Of a stretch of DNA of 33,278 bases, positions 1 to 9,073 are shown one piece after another. The DNA comes from Syntrophaceae bacterium UBA5761 (GTDB lineage Bacteria > Desulfobacterota > Syntrophia > Syntrophales > UBA4778). The DNA lies in NCBI GenBank assembly GCA_002418885.1, contig DIEZ01000049.1, positions 1 to 33,278 of the forward strand, given 5' to 3'. The translations under genes and the position numbers were made by a program. The notes below the pieces were generated by a model. It did not search any database. It was not told the DNA's origin and saw only the letters and a list, made by a program, of their open reading frames with translations. The stretch's first letter is position 1; each line of letters opens with the position of its first letter.

Positions 1-2007
1 TATGAATTCGGCATCTTCGATCAGGAAATCAGGGACGGTTGGCAGATTGAAGTAACCGATAAATGGCTCGGACCCGGCAACCCCTGGGAAATCCGGCGAC
101 CGGAACTGGCGCAGGAGGTGATGTTCGGCGGCCACACTGAAAGCCACCATGACGAACAAGGAAAGCTGATAGTCAGGTGGATACCGGATAGGGAAGTCCG
201 CGGAATACCTTATGACACACCCGTCCTCGGGTATAACCGGGACATGTGCAACACACTCCGTCTCTGGTCGGCCGAGGCGGTGGAATCCTTTGATTTCAAT
301 GATTTCAACGTAGGTGACTACTATGCCGCCGTTGAGGAGAAGGTCAAATCCGAGACCCTGACAAAGGTGCTCTACCCCAATGACGAGACATCAGCGGGAA
401 AGAGCCTTCGTCTGATGCAGCAGTATTTTTTCGTATCCTGTTCTCTCCAGGACATGATCCGGTTCTGCGGCATGACAGGCGCCACTCTCTCACGTTTTCC
501 CGAGCTGTTCGCGGCCCAGTTGAATGATACTCATCCGGCCATTGCCATAGCCGAGCTCATGAGGCTTCTGGTGGACAGTCATGAAATTCCCTGGGACGAC
601 GCCTGGGCTATAACCACAAACACATTCGCCTATACCAATCACACCCTCCTACCCGAAGCTCTGGAAAAGTGGCCGCTTCAACTCTTCACAAGGATACTCC
701 CCCGACATATGGAACTCATCTACGAGATCAACCGGCGCTTCCTTGACCATGTCCGGGAGGCCTTTCCCGGCGACCAGGAGAAGATATCCCGTCTATCCAT
801 AATTGACGAGACCGGAGAGCGCTACGTGCGTATGGCCCACCTCGCATGCGTAGGGAGTCATTCGGTAAATGGTGTGGCGGAACTGCATTCGCGCCTCCTG
901 AAACAGGAGGTGTTGCGCGACTTCTCTGATCTGGAACCCAGAAAGTTTCACAATATAACGAATGGAGTGACTCCCCGGAGATGGCTGGCGCTCAGCAATC
1001 CGCGGCTCAGCGAACTGATAACCGGGGCCATCGGAGATGCCTGGATACGGGACCTGGCCGAACTGGAAAAACTCGAGCCCTTTGCCGAAGAACCCGCTTT
1101 CCGCCAGGAATGGAAACTCGTCAAACGCGCTAACAAGAATGAGCTGGCCGGTATCATTAAACAAAGAACGGGAACCATAATCAACGTGGACTCCCTCTTC
1201 GACGTACAGGTAAAACGCATACATGAATACAAGCGGCAACATCTGAACGCCCTTCATATCATCACACTGTATGGGAAAATTAAAGAAAATCCCCGGGCCT
1301 GTAGCGTTCCACGGACTTTCATCTTCGGAGGCAAGGCCGCGCCCGGCTACATGATGGCAAAGCTGATAATAAAACTGATCACATCAATCGCTGAGGTTGT
1401 TCACGCCGACGCGGACGTCCGGGATCTGATAAGGGTTGTATTCCTGCCTGACTTCAATGTAAAAATCGGACACAAGGTATACCCGGCCGCCGACCTTTCG
1501 GAACAGATCTCCATGGCGGGGAAAGAAGCATCCGGCACGGGCAATATGAAGTTTTCCATGAACGGAGCGCTCACCATAGGTACCCTTGACGGGGCAAATA
1601 TAGAGATTCGCGGAGAGGTTGGCGCCGACAATTTTTTCCTCTTCGGACTCAAATCCGATGAGGCTCGCTATCTTAAATCTCATGGATACTCACCGCGTCA
1701 CTACTATGAAGCCATCCCGTCGCTGCGCGGGGCGATGGATCTCATCACGTCAGGTCATTTCTCCCATGGCGATACGAACCTGTTTGCCCCTCTCGTGGAG
1801 TCCCTCCTGAATCACGATCCCTATCTTGTTCTCGCGGATTACCAGTCTTACCTGGAGTGTCAGGAAAAGGTTTCCGGGGTGTTCAGCAACCAGGAAACAT
1901 GGACGCGCATGTCGATTCTCAATGTGGCTCGCATGGGAAAATTTTCTTCTGACCGCTCAATAAGAGAATACTGCTCAAAGATATGGAAGGTCAAACCGGT
2001 GAACTGA
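1..2007 (+). CDS. glgP: Glycogen/starch phosphorylase, C-terminal part (5' end outside window)
   Basis: This cytosolic enzyme releases glucose-1-phosphate from alpha-1,4-glucan chains using phosphate and PLP. The reading frame is open from base 1, where it reads YEFGIFDQEIRDGW, a conserved internal phosphorylase segment. The first in-frame start-like codon (about 118) is therefore not the true start. About 668 residues are present, against roughly 800-840 for the family, so about the first 150 are missing. The PLP-lysine signature EASGTGNMKFSMN is encoded near 1525-1563, and the phosphate/PLP-proximal stretch VQVKRIHEYKRQ near 1207-1242. The stop is followed immediately by the ATG of the debranching enzyme, so the two are co-transcribed and jointly degrade storage glycogen. 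The family assignment is secure. Whether it prefers glycogen or maltodextrin cannot be read from the sequence. Confidence 0.96.
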   Translation, partial: YEFGIFDQEIRDGWQIEVTDKWLGPGNPWEIRRPELAQEVMFGGHTESHHDEQGKLIVRWIPDREVRGIPYDTPVLGYNRDMCNTLRLWSAEAVESFDFNDFNVGDYYAAVEEKVKSETLTKVLYPNDETSAGKSLRLMQQYFFVSCSLQDMIRFCGMTGATLSRFPELFAAQLNDTHPAIAIAELMRLLVDSHEIPWDDAWAITTNTFAYTNHTLLPEALEKWPLQLFTRILPRHMELIYEINRRFLDHVREAFPGDQEKISRLSIIDETGERYVRMAHLACVGSHSVNGVAELHSRLLKQEVLRDFSDLEPRKFHNITNGVTPRRWLALSNPRLSELITGAIGDAWIRDLAELEKLEPFAEEPAFRQEWKLVKRANKNELAGIIKQRTGTIINVDSLFDVQVKRIHEYKRQHLNALHIITLYGKIKENPRACSVPRTFIFGGKAAPGYMMAKLIIKLITSIAEVVHADADVRDLIRVVFLPDFNVKIGHKVYPAADLSEQISMAGKEASGTGNMKFSMNGALTIGTLDGANIEIRGEVGADNFFLFGLKSDEARYLKSHGYSPRHYYEAIPSLRGAMDLITSGHFSHGDTNLFAPLVESLLNHDPYLVLADYQSYLECQEKVSGVFSNQETWTRMSILNVARMGKFSSDRSIREYCSKIWKVKPVN

Positions 2008-4182
2008 ATGAATAAAGAAGATATTGAATCCAACGACGCGCCGCGAAACGTGGTGTGTAATGAAGAAGGGCCGACCGATGCCTTTTGCGCTGAAGAAAAT
2101 GACCTTGATGGAGCGCAACGGATGAGGTTCGGCAAGACTCACCCCCTGGGGGCGACTATACAGAGCGGGGGCGTAAACTTCAGCGTCTATTCAAAAAACT
2201 GCACGTCCATGGAACTCCTGTTGTTTGACACCGTTGACGCCCGCCAACCCTCCAGGATCATCACTCTCAAGCCCAACCGTAACAGAACTGGCCACTACTG
2301 GCATGCCTATGTCCCGGACCTTACGGCTGGACAGATTTACGCATACCGGGCCCACGGACCATACGAACCATACAAAGGGATGAGATTCGACAGAGACAAA
2401 GTGCTGCTGGACCCTTACGGAAAGGCCGTAGCGGTGCCTGACGACTACAGCAGAAAGGCCGCATGCGGCTTTGGGAAAAACACGTCCACCGCCATGAAGA
2501 GTGTTGTGGCGGATCCCCGCATCTACGACTGGGAAGGTGATACGCCTCTGAAAAGGCCTTTTTCGCGGAGCGTGATATATGAGATGCACGTCGGAGGTTT
2601 CACCAGAAACCCCAATTCGGGAATCCCAGCGGAAAAGCGTGGCACATTCTCGGGACTGATAAAAAAACTCCCCTACCTGAAGGAGCTGGGCGTAACCGCT
2701 GTTGAGCTTCTTCCCATCTTCCAGTTCGACTGGCAGGATTCCCCGGAAGGGCTTGTCAATTACTGGGGATACAGCCCTGTCTCCTTCTTTGCTCCCCATC
2801 ACGCCTACAGCTCCCGCAAAGACCCCCTTGGGCCAATGGACGAGTTCAGGGACATGGTCAAGGCGCTGCACCGCGAAGGTATCGAGGTTATACTGGACGT
2901 GGTTTTCAACCACACCGCCGAAGGCGGACACAACGGACCCACCCTTTCCTTGAAAGGACTGGAGAACAGTGTTTACTACATACTGGCTGATGGAGGGGCA
3001 AGCTATGCCAACTATACCGGGACCGGCAACACACTCAACGCAAACAACCCCATTGTAAGGAGAATGATTGTAGATTGCCTGCACTACTGGGTGGAAGTCA
3101 TGCATGTGGACGGATTCCGCTTCGATCTTGCCTCCATTCTTTCCCGGGATGAAAGTGGATGCCCCATGGCGGATCCACCGATCCTCTGGGACATTGATTC
3201 AGACCCTGTCCTGGCCGGAATCAAACTGATTGCGGAAGCCTGGGACGCGGCCGGGCTCTACCAGGTGGGCAGCTTTATCGGTGATAGCTGGAAAGAGTGG
3301 AATGGAAAATTCCGGGACGACGTGCGGCGCTTCATGCGTGGAGACAATGCCTCGGTTCGGAATTTCGCCACCAGACTTCTGGGGAGCCCTGACATCTTCG
3401 GGCACGAAGAGCGGGAACCGGAACAGAGCATAAACTTCGTGACATGCCACGACGGATTCACCCTGAACGATCTGGTATCCTACAATGGAAAACACAATGA
3501 GCTTAACGGCGAAGACAACAGGGATGGTTACGGTGACAACCTGAGCTGGAACTGCGGGGTGGAAGGACCCAGCGATGACCGCGAAGTTGAGATGCTTCGC
3601 AACAGGCAGGTCAAGAATTTTCTTGCAATCACGCTCATTTCCCTGGGTGCGCCCATGATCCTCATGGGCGACGAAGTCCGCCGCACCCAGAGGGGAAACA
3701 ACAACGCCTACTGTCAGGACAACGAACTGAGCTGGTTCGACTGGACCCTTCCCGAAAGACATAGCGATATCTTCAGGTTCTGCCGACGCTTGATCCGAAG
3801 GAGGCTCCGCAGGGAAATACCGGATGAAAACTCCGTGGTGAGCCTGAACCAGCTTTTGCGAAGCGCACGCATACAATGGCACGGAGTTCAGTTAAACCAG
3901 CCGGACTGGAACGATTACTCTCACAGCATTGCTATTACCACATATAGCCATGATGGGCTTGTCATGTATCACCTGATGTTCAACGCTTATCAGGAGGCGC
4001 TGGAATTTCAACTCCCCCCGCTTCCATCGGACTCTTCCTCCGGATGGCGCAGAATCATGGACACCTTCCTTGACGCTCCCGACGATATCTGCATATGGAA
4101 GGATGCCGTAACGATTACCGAATCGAGCTACCCAGTCCAGCCCTACTCGTTTGTGTTTCTCTGCGCTAAACTTTCCGGGTGA
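2008..4182 (+). CDS. glgX: Glycogen debranching enzyme, GH13 isoamylase/GlgX type
   Basis: This enzyme hydrolyses alpha-1,6 branch points left after phosphorylase has trimmed the outer chains. The protein has 724 residues, the normal GlgX/isoamylase size. A CBM48-like N-terminal beta-domain (about 45-150) precedes the GH13 barrel. All GH13 hallmarks are visible: DVVFNHT (region I), the nucleophile aspartate in DGFRFDLAS (about 3110-3135), the acid/base glutamate in LIAEAWDAAG (about 3227-3256), and CHDGF with the third carboxylate (about 3445-3459). The ATG directly abuts the glgP stop, indicating translational coupling. The N-terminal 35 residues are acidic and unlike the family, so they may be a lineage-specific extension. 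No signal peptide is seen, so it acts in the cytosol. Confidence 0.95.
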   Translation: MNKEDIESNDAPRNVVCNEEGPTDAFCAEENDLDGAQRMRFGKTHPLGATIQSGGVNFSVYSKNCTSMELLLFDTVDARQPSRIITLKPNRNRTGHYWHAYVPDLTAGQIYAYRAHGPYEPYKGMRFDRDKVLLDPYGKAVAVPDDYSRKAACGFGKNTSTAMKSVVADPRIYDWEGDTPLKRPFSRSVIYEMHVGGFTRNPNSGIPAEKRGTFSGLIKKLPYLKELGVTAVELLPIFQFDWQDSPEGLVNYWGYSPVSFFAPHHAYSSRKDPLGPMDEFRDMVKALHREGIEVILDVVFNHTAEGGHNGPTLSLKGLENSVYYILADGGASYANYTGTGNTLNANNPIVRRMIVDCLHYWVEVMHVDGFRFDLASILSRDESGCPMADPPILWDIDSDPVLAGIKLIAEAWDAAGLYQVGSFIGDSWKEWNGKFRDDVRRFMRGDNASVRNFATRLLGSPDIFGHEEREPEQSINFVTCHDGFTLNDLVSYNGKHNELNGEDNRDGYGDNLSWNCGVEGPSDDREVEMLRNRQVKNFLAITLISLGAPMILMGDEVRRTQRGNNNAYCQDNELSWFDWTLPERHSDIFRFCRRLIRRRLRREIPDENSVVSLNQLLRSARIQWHGVQLNQPDWNDYSHSIAITTYSHDGLVMYHLMFNAYQEALEFQLPPLPSDSSSGWRRIMDTFLDAPDDICIWKDAVTITESSYPVQPYSFVFLCAKLSG

Positions 4183-4222
4183 ACCAGCAAAATGGAGATG
4201 TAAACAGGTGGAAGGAGAACAG

Positions 4223-5653
4223 ATGAATATAGCACCCAACAAGACAAAGATCGTCTGCACGATAGGCCCGGTATCTGAAAGCCGTCAGATCATGGAGCGG
4301 ATGCTTCTGTCCGGCATGAACGTGGCAAGGCTGAACTTTTCCCACGGTGATTTTTCCGGCCACGCGCAGGTAATCGGCAACCTCCGTGACGCCGCGGCTG
4401 CAACCGGGCGGAGACTGGCAATACTGGCCGACCTCCCCGGACCCAAGATGCGCATAGGGCAATTGGAGCCGGAGCCCATCGATCTCCGGCCGGGCGAGTT
4501 TTTCACCCTGACGTCCGATAATATTGTGGGAAACTCCAGTCGCGTCTCCGTCAGTTTCCCCCAATTGCCGTCGGCGGTGCGTCCCGGCAACACCCTCTTT
4601 CTGAACGACGGGCTCATCCAGCTTGAAGCTGTTTCCGTCGAAGGTAACAACGTCCGGTGCCGCATCGTTGTCGGAGGCGAACTGCGCTCCAGAAAAGGGC
4701 TTAACCTGCCTGGAATCGATCTGGGGATCAGTTCTTTTACCGAGCACGATTTTAAGTGCATGAAGTTTGCTCTGGAGAACGGTGTTGATGCGGTGAGCCA
4801 GTCTTTCGTGAACCGGGCGTCAGATATAGAGGAGGTGAGATCCGCGGCAGCGGGACTGGGATATCATCCATTCATAATCGCCAAAATCGAACGCTCGACA
4901 GCACTTTACCATATTGAAGAGATCCTCGATACCGCCGACAGCATCATGATTGCCCGCGGCGACCTGGGAGTCGAAGCGCCCATAGAAGAGATCCCCGTTA
5001 TACAGAAACGCCTGACACGTCTGGCGAACATGCGGGGCAAACCCGTAATCACGGCGACACAGATGCTCGAGTCCATGACGGGAAACAGTCGCCCGACAAG
5101 GGCCGAGGCGACGGATGTGGCAAACGCCATCCTGGACGGCACGGACTGCGTGATGCTCTCGGCGGAATCAGCCATGGGAAGTTATCCCGTGGAATCAACC
5201 GCAATGCTTGCAAGGATTGCGGCCTCTATCGAGCCCCATCGTCAGGCGCTGACCGTTGGTGAGATGTTCAAGGAAAGCGGATTGAAGGGAAAGATAAGGC
5301 CGGAACATCTCATTGCCCTGGGCGTGGAGTCATGCCTGGAATATGTAACCCCGGCTGCCGTTTTCATACCGACCCGCAGCGGTTCGACAGCCAGAAGGAT
5401 TTCCTCGTTCCACCTCCCGGTCTGGATCTTCGCCATAAGCTCCCAGATGGCGACCTGCCAGCAACTTCAGTTCACCTCCGGTGTTTTCCCCATTCATGAG
5501 TCTGAGCATCCGGAAGACTGGAACTCATATACCCGACAGTGGGTTGCGCAGAACGGGCTTAGCGGAGATCTGGTCATCCTTACTGAAGGCCCGTCCAATC
5601 GGCATCCGGACGCAAACCACCGAATGGAAATAATAAACCTTCATCGCGTTTGA
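4223..5653 (+). CDS. pyk: Pyruvate kinase
   Basis: This enzyme transfers phosphate from PEP to ADP, giving pyruvate and ATP, the last step of glycolysis. The start at 4223 was chosen because AAGGAG lies at 4212-4217 and the protein then begins MNIAPNKTKIVCTIGP, the usual N-terminus. A longer frame from 4151 overlaps glgX and adds unrelated residues. At 476 residues it has normal length. Visible motifs are NVARLNFSHG, the active-site lysine in IIAKIERSTAL, the metal-binding segment IARGDLGVEAPIEEI, and the ITATQMLESM stretch. The C-terminal domain is short and diverged but present. It lies 40 bases after glgX, so glycogen breakdown and glycolytic output appear to form one operon. The identification is secure. 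Confidence 0.96.
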   Translation: MNIAPNKTKIVCTIGPVSESRQIMERMLLSGMNVARLNFSHGDFSGHAQVIGNLRDAAAATGRRLAILADLPGPKMRIGQLEPEPIDLRPGEFFTLTSDNIVGNSSRVSVSFPQLPSAVRPGNTLFLNDGLIQLEAVSVEGNNVRCRIVVGGELRSRKGLNLPGIDLGISSFTEHDFKCMKFALENGVDAVSQSFVNRASDIEEVRSAAAGLGYHPFIIAKIERSTALYHIEEILDTADSIMIARGDLGVEAPIEEIPVIQKRLTRLANMRGKPVITATQMLESMTGNSRPTRAEATDVANAILDGTDCVMLSAESAMGSYPVESTAMLARIAASIEPHRQALTVGEMFKESGLKGKIRPEHLIALGVESCLEYVTPAAVFIPTRSGSTARRISSFHLPVWIFAISSQMATCQQLQFTSGVFPIHESEHPEDWNSYTRQWVAQNGLSGDLVILTEGPSNRHPDANHRMEIINLHRV

Positions 5654-5680
5654 ATTCTCATCCGGGTTTCCAGCAAATAA

Positions 5681-5731
5681 AGCGGCGGGGTATTGCCGTC
5701 ATTTCCTCATGACGAAACCCCGCCGTCCGCT
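5681..5731. terminator. Bidirectional hairpin between pyk and ppsR
   Basis: An inverted repeat pairs AGCGGCGGGG (5681-5690) with the CCCCGCCGTCCGCT region (5718-5731). An inner GTCAT/ATGAC pairing adds to the stem. It sits in the 114-base gap between convergent pyk and ppsR and can serve both strands. There is no long T-run, so its efficiency is uncertain. Confidence 0.6.
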
Positions 5732-5767
5732 GGTTCAACCACCTCAAAACCCCCTTGCCCCGGGCGC

Positions 5768-6565
5768 CTATTTCTGGAACTTCTTCATGATCTCAGCCGC
5801 GGCCTCTTCAATGGCCTTGTTGGTCATGTCCACAACCATCCATTTTGGATTGCTTCTGTAAAGCCGCTTGGAAAACACCAGTTCCGACTCTACGGTGTCA
5901 TATTCATTGTAGGGGCTGCGGCTTAACTGCCTCATGTTCCGCATGCGTGAAGTCCTGATGTTGATAAGCTGCTGAACATCCACCGTCAGTCCGACAATCC
6001 GTTCCTGACTTATTTTAAAAAGCTGGGCCGGGGGTTCCAGACCCTCCACAAGGGGGATGTTGGCCACTTTATAGCCTTTTCCAGCCAGATACATGGAAAG
6101 AGGGGTTTTCGATGTGCGTGACACACCAACCAGCACGATGTCCGCTTCCGCCAGGTCCTGGGTGCTCTGTCCGTCATCGTGCTTGACGGTGAAGTTCACC
6201 GCTTCCAGGCGTTTGATATACTCTTCGTCCACCTTGTATACGACCCCGGGCCTGCGCTTCGCGGGAACTCCCAGAAATTCCTGCATCTTTTCGAGAATCG
6301 GCGTTATGACGTCAAAGGACTCGAGTCCACGGCGCTCCACCTCGGCATTCAGTTCCGCCACATGTGTCTGATGCATGAGTGTGAAAACTATCAGGCCCGG
6401 CCGCTTTGCCACATCTTCAACCGCGGTCCTCACATCGTCAAGGGTTTTCAGGTAGCTCTTTCTGTGCACCTTGACGTTGGTCGCGTCAAACTGCGCCAGG
6501 GTCGCCTTTATAACCCTTTCCGCCGTCTCACCGGTGGAGTTTGAGAAAATATAAATTCTTTTCAT
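5768..6565 (-). CDS. ppsR: Pyruvate,phosphate dikinase / PEP synthase regulatory protein (DUF299)
   Basis: This is a bifunctional ADP-dependent kinase and Pi-dependent pyrophosphorylase. It inactivates and reactivates PPDK or PEP synthase by modifying a threonine beside the catalytic histidine. The protein is 265 residues, typical for DUF299. It opens with the characteristic KRIYIFSNSTGETAERV. A P-loop-like GVSRTSKTPLSMYLA lies mid-protein (about residues 147-161) and NIPLVEG follows. The ATG is preceded by GATGAGGTA. It is last in a minus-strand group after pyrD (50-base gap) and converges on pyk. The PEP-consuming kinase and a regulator of PEP-forming enzymes are thus neighbours. Whether its target is PPDK or PpsA cannot be decided because neither is in the window. 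Confidence 0.93.
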   Translation of the reverse strand: MKRIYIFSNSTGETAERVIKATLAQFDATNVKVHRKSYLKTLDDVRTAVEDVAKRPGLIVFTLMHQTHVAELNAEVERRGLESFDVITPILEKMQEFLGVPAKRRPGVVYKVDEEYIKRLEAVNFTVKHDDGQSTQDLAEADIVLVGVSRTSKTPLSMYLAGKGYKVANIPLVEGLEPPAQLFKISQERIVGLTVDVQQLINIRTSRMRNMRQLSRSPYNEYDTVESELVFSKRLYRSNPKWMVVDMTNKAIEEAAAEIMKKFQK

Positions 6566-6615
6566 TACCTCATCCGCTTTCCGAGATGTTCAGCCGCCAC
6601 TAACCCTCACCTGTT

Positions 6616-7533
6616 CTATACCCTGAGTGAGCCAATCATTTCCTTTACATCCCTGACGCCATTCTCCTTCAGATAACGTTCCATATCCTCGGCTATGCGC
6701 TGGGATGCGTCAGGGGTCATGAAATTCGCTGTACCGACCTGCACGGCTGTTGCTCCGGCAACCATGAATTCAAGAGCGTCAGTTGCCGTGACAATCCCCC
6801 CTATCCCGATAATGGGAAGCTTCACGGCCTGATAAACCTGCCATACCATGCGCAGGGCAACGGGCTTTACCGCCGGTCCGGAAAGTCCTCCCGTGACATT
6901 GGAAATCCTGGGCCTCCTCTTTTGCAGGTCTATGGCCATGCCGGTAATGGTGTTGATGAGTGAAAGGGAATCGGCGCCGGCCTCGGCGCAGGCAAGGGCC
7001 ATCTCCACAATATCGGTCACATTGGGAGAGAGCTTGGCTATGACCGGCTTGCCCGTTGCCCCCCGCACCGCCCTTACCACGGAGAAAGCGGCCTTGGGAT
7101 CGGTTCCGAATACGATGCCGCCATGTTTAACATTGGGGCAGGATATGTTTATCTCCACTCCAGAGACCTCGGGAACGGCGTCCAGCCGGGCGGCCAATTT
7201 GGCGTATTCCTCTACGCTATTGCCGAAGAAGTTTACTATCACCGGCGTTGATATGGAGCGGAAAAACGGCGTCTTGTTCTCTATAAACGCATCTATCCCT
7301 ACATTTTGCAGGCCGATGGCGTTGAGCATGCCTCCGGCCGTTTCAACGATTCTGGGCATGGGGTTGCCCGCCCTGGGACGGAGGGAGAGCCCCTTGGTTA
7401 CGATTGCCCCAATCTTTTCCAGGTCCATGTATCCGGCAAACTCTTCGCCGTAGCCAAAGGTGCCGGAAGCGGTCATGATGGGGTTCCGGAGCGATATGCC
7501 GGCCAGATTGACGGAGAGATCAGGTTTTTTCAT
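6616..7533 (-). CDS. pyrD: Dihydroorotate dehydrogenase B, catalytic subunit
   Basis: FMN subunit of class 1B dihydroorotate dehydrogenase, oxidising dihydroorotate to orotate in pyrimidine synthesis. The start at 7533 gives [20 protein letters not shown]. Its ATG overlaps the pyrK TGA by four bases (ATGA at 7530-7533). A longer frame to 7602 lies wholly inside pyrK and is not credible. The protein has 305 residues, as expected for class 1B. The active-site cysteine is in [13 protein letters not shown], which separates class 1 from the serine-using class 2 enzymes. FMN-binding segments [15 protein letters not shown] and [11 protein letters not shown] lie near the C-terminus. The NAD-linked electron-transfer partner PyrK is encoded directly upstream, confirming subtype 1B. 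Confidence 0.96.
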   Translation of the reverse strand: MKKPDLSVNLAGISLRNPIMTASGTFGYGEEFAGYMDLEKIGAIVTKGLSLRPRAGNPMPRIVETAGGMLNAIGLQNVGIDAFIENKTPFFRSISTPVIVNFFGNSVEEYAKLAARLDAVPEVSGVEINISCPNVKHGGIVFGTDPKAAFSVVRAVRGATGKPVIAKLSPNVTDIVEMALACAEAGADSLSLINTITGMAIDLQKRRPRISNVTGGLSGPAVKPVALRMVWQVYQAVKLPIIGIGGIVTATDALEFMVAGATAVQVGTANFMTPDASQRIAEDMERYLKENGVRDVKEMIGSLRV

Positions 7534-8369
7534 GACGCTGCCCCTTCCGCCTGATCTTCGCAGAGAAGCTGAGAGGTATCGAAAACCGGACCCTCCTTGC
7601 AAACGCAGCGGTAGTCCGGAGAATCTTCCGAGTGGGACGCGCCCTTAACAACGCAACCGAGGCAGGCGCCAACCCCGCATGCCATGGTTGCCTCCAGGGA
7701 AACCTGGCAGTTTATCCGGTACTTTTCGCACATTCCTGCAACTGCCCGCAGCATGGGTTCGGGACCGCACGCAAAAACGGAACGACTCATTCCTTCCATA
7801 GACAGATGCTCTTCCAGCACCTCGGTCACCAGGCCGCGGGAACCAAGGGTCCCGTCGTCGGTGGCCACGTAGGTATCGATGCCCAGTTGCTCAAATTCCG
7901 TAACACACAGGACATCCTCTTTTCTCCTCCCTCCTATAAAGACCTTGATTGGAGATTTTTCCACCAACCGGCGCGCCAGGAAATAGAGGGGCGCAAGACC
8001 GAAACCGCCTCCCACGAGGAGTTTTTCTTCCCCCTCCTCCCCAGGGTTGAAGCCGTTGCCCAAGGGGGCAAGGACATCTACGGAATCTTTCTCATGCAGG
8101 GAAGCAAGGATCGAGGTCCCCTTGCCGACTACCTTGTAGAGAATCTCGAAATAACAGCGACGGGAGGCGTCAGGGTAATCAGGAGAAAAGGTTCCCACGT
8201 CGTAGATACAAAAGGGTCTGCGCAAAAGAGGATCAACTCCGTCCCGCACCCTGAGCATAACGAACTGTCCCGGCTTCGCCTCGAGAATTCCCCGGGGCGC
8301 CGTGAGGCGAACACGTCTATAACCGGGCGAAATCTCAATGTTGGTCAATACCACGGATTTAAAGTGCAT
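7530..8369 (-). CDS. pyrK: Dihydroorotate dehydrogenase B, electron transfer subunit
   Basis: FAD and 2Fe-2S subunit that passes electrons from PyrD to NAD+. The start at 8369 gives [20 protein letters not shown], the usual beginning. The frame is open to 8399 but those residues lie inside rimI. The ferredoxin-reductase-like N-terminal half carries the FAD motif RRPFCIYDV. An NAD-binding stretch [16 protein letters not shown] follows. Near the end the four cluster cysteines appear in [13 protein letters not shown] and [11 protein letters not shown]. The protein has 279 residues, slightly over the 255-265 norm. It overlaps rimI by 11 bases upstream and pyrD by 4 bases downstream, so the three form one translationally coupled unit. 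The identification is secure. Confidence 0.94.
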   Translation of the reverse strand: MHFKSVVLTNIEISPGYRRVRLTAPRGILEAKPGQFVMLRVRDGVDPLLRRPFCIYDVGTFSPDYPDASRRCYFEILYKVVGKGTSILASLHEKDSVDVLAPLGNGFNPGEEGEEKLLVGGGFGLAPLYFLARRLVEKSPIKVFIGGRRKEDVLCVTEFEQLGIDTYVATDDGTLGSRGLVTEVLEEHLSMEGMSRSVFACGPEPMLRAVAGMCEKYRINCQVSLEATMACGVGACLGCVVKGASHSEDSPDYRCVCKEGPVFDTSQLLCEDQAEGAAS

Positions 8370-8832
8370 GTTTATCTTCGTCCAGCCGTTTAATGTCATA
8401 TTCCATTAATACGGCGTCCTCTCCATTTTCGTAGTAGGCCTTCCTTCTCCCCGTGACAACAAAACCAAACCCCTCATAGATTGACAGGGCAGCTTTGTTG
8501 GTCGGCCTGACCTCAAGGGCGACGAATGACGCTCCGCGGGAGTGAAACTCGGCGAGGGCGGCCTGAATCATCATCTTTCCAATGCCTTTGCGCCGCAACT
8601 GGGGATGCACCGCGACGTTGAGCACCGAACCTTCATCCAGCACCATCATCATACAGATGTATCCGGCCACCAAACCGTCGGACATGCGCGCAACCATTGG
8701 AAATGAAAGTGGCGATGTCAACTCGTCGAGAAAGTGCCGCCTGCTCCAGGGAGAAGAAAAGGAAGATGCCTCAATAGGGAGAACCTCATCCAGATCGGCT
8801 TCAGTCATAGGTTGAAGGAAGATTTCAGCCAT
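8359..8832 (-). CDS. rimI: Ribosomal-protein-alanine N-acetyltransferase (GNAT)
   Basis: GNAT acetyltransferase resembling RimI, which acetylates the N-terminus of ribosomal protein S18. Visible features are the opening LQPMTEADLDEVLPIEASSF, the acetyl-CoA loop RRKGIGK (motif A), and the RimI-type ending NKAALSIYEGFGF followed by RKAYYENGEDAVLM. The start at 8832 gives 157 residues, close to the family length. In-frame alternatives are 8844, 8919 and 8916. The last two have a GAGGG upstream and would add about 28 unmatched residues, so the start is uncertain. It heads the minus-strand group rimI-pyrK-pyrD-ppsR. A pyrimidine operon with rimI at its head is a loose functional mix. The acceptor protein is not proven. 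Confidence 0.85.
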   Translation of the reverse strand: MAEIFLQPMTEADLDEVLPIEASSFSSPWSRRHFLDELTSPLSFPMVARMSDGLVAGYICMMMVLDEGSVLNVAVHPQLRRKGIGKMMIQAALAEFHSRGASFVALEVRPTNKAALSIYEGFGFVVTGRRKAYYENGEDAVLMEYDIKRLDEDKHAL

Positions 8833-9010
8833 GGGTTTCTTCATTTTCGGCCATGATACCCACACACCGGAAGCGATGCAAACTGTTTTTTGTCTCCCTG
8901 ACGTGTCCGCGACCATCATCTTATCCCTCATAGACACACCCGAGAAAAACGGTCATGTATCTGTCGGGAAATATCTCTATTGACCCTGGAAATCTCTGCC
9001 CAGATTGAGT

Positions 9011-9039
9011 TTGACATTTAGGTCGTGATACCGTAAAAA
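9011..9039 (+). promoter_or_regulatory. Sigma70-type promoter for purM-purN
   Basis: A perfect TTGACA (9011-9016) is followed after 17 bases by TAAAAA (9034-9039, four of six matches). Transcription would start near 9046. That leaves a leader of only about 28 bases, with no room for a riboswitch. Confidence 0.65.
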
Positions 9040-9060
9040 TATGTCTCGTTTTTTCAGACA

Positions 9061-9065
9061 GGAGG
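9061..9065 (+). promoter_or_regulatory. Ribosome binding site fixing the purM start at GTG 9074
   Basis: GGAGG stands eight bases ahead of GTG 9074. The alternative ATG at 9041 lies upstream of the predicted transcript start and has no Shine-Dalgarno sequence. The site therefore decides for the shorter purM. Confidence 0.7.
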
Positions 9066-9073
9066 ATAAGTTT

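Noticed and set aside
2191..3105. Minus-strand open frame of 304 codons opposite glgX
   Set aside because: No family motif, no ribosome site, and fully inside a well-conserved GH13 gene.
9041..9073. ATG 9041 as the purM start
   Set aside because: It lies upstream of the predicted transcript start and has no ribosome site. GTG 9074 has GGAGG and gives the family length.
8938..9073. Purine riboswitch ahead of purM
   Set aside because: The promoter leaves a leader of about 28 bases, far too short for an aptamer, and no conserved junction sequences are present.
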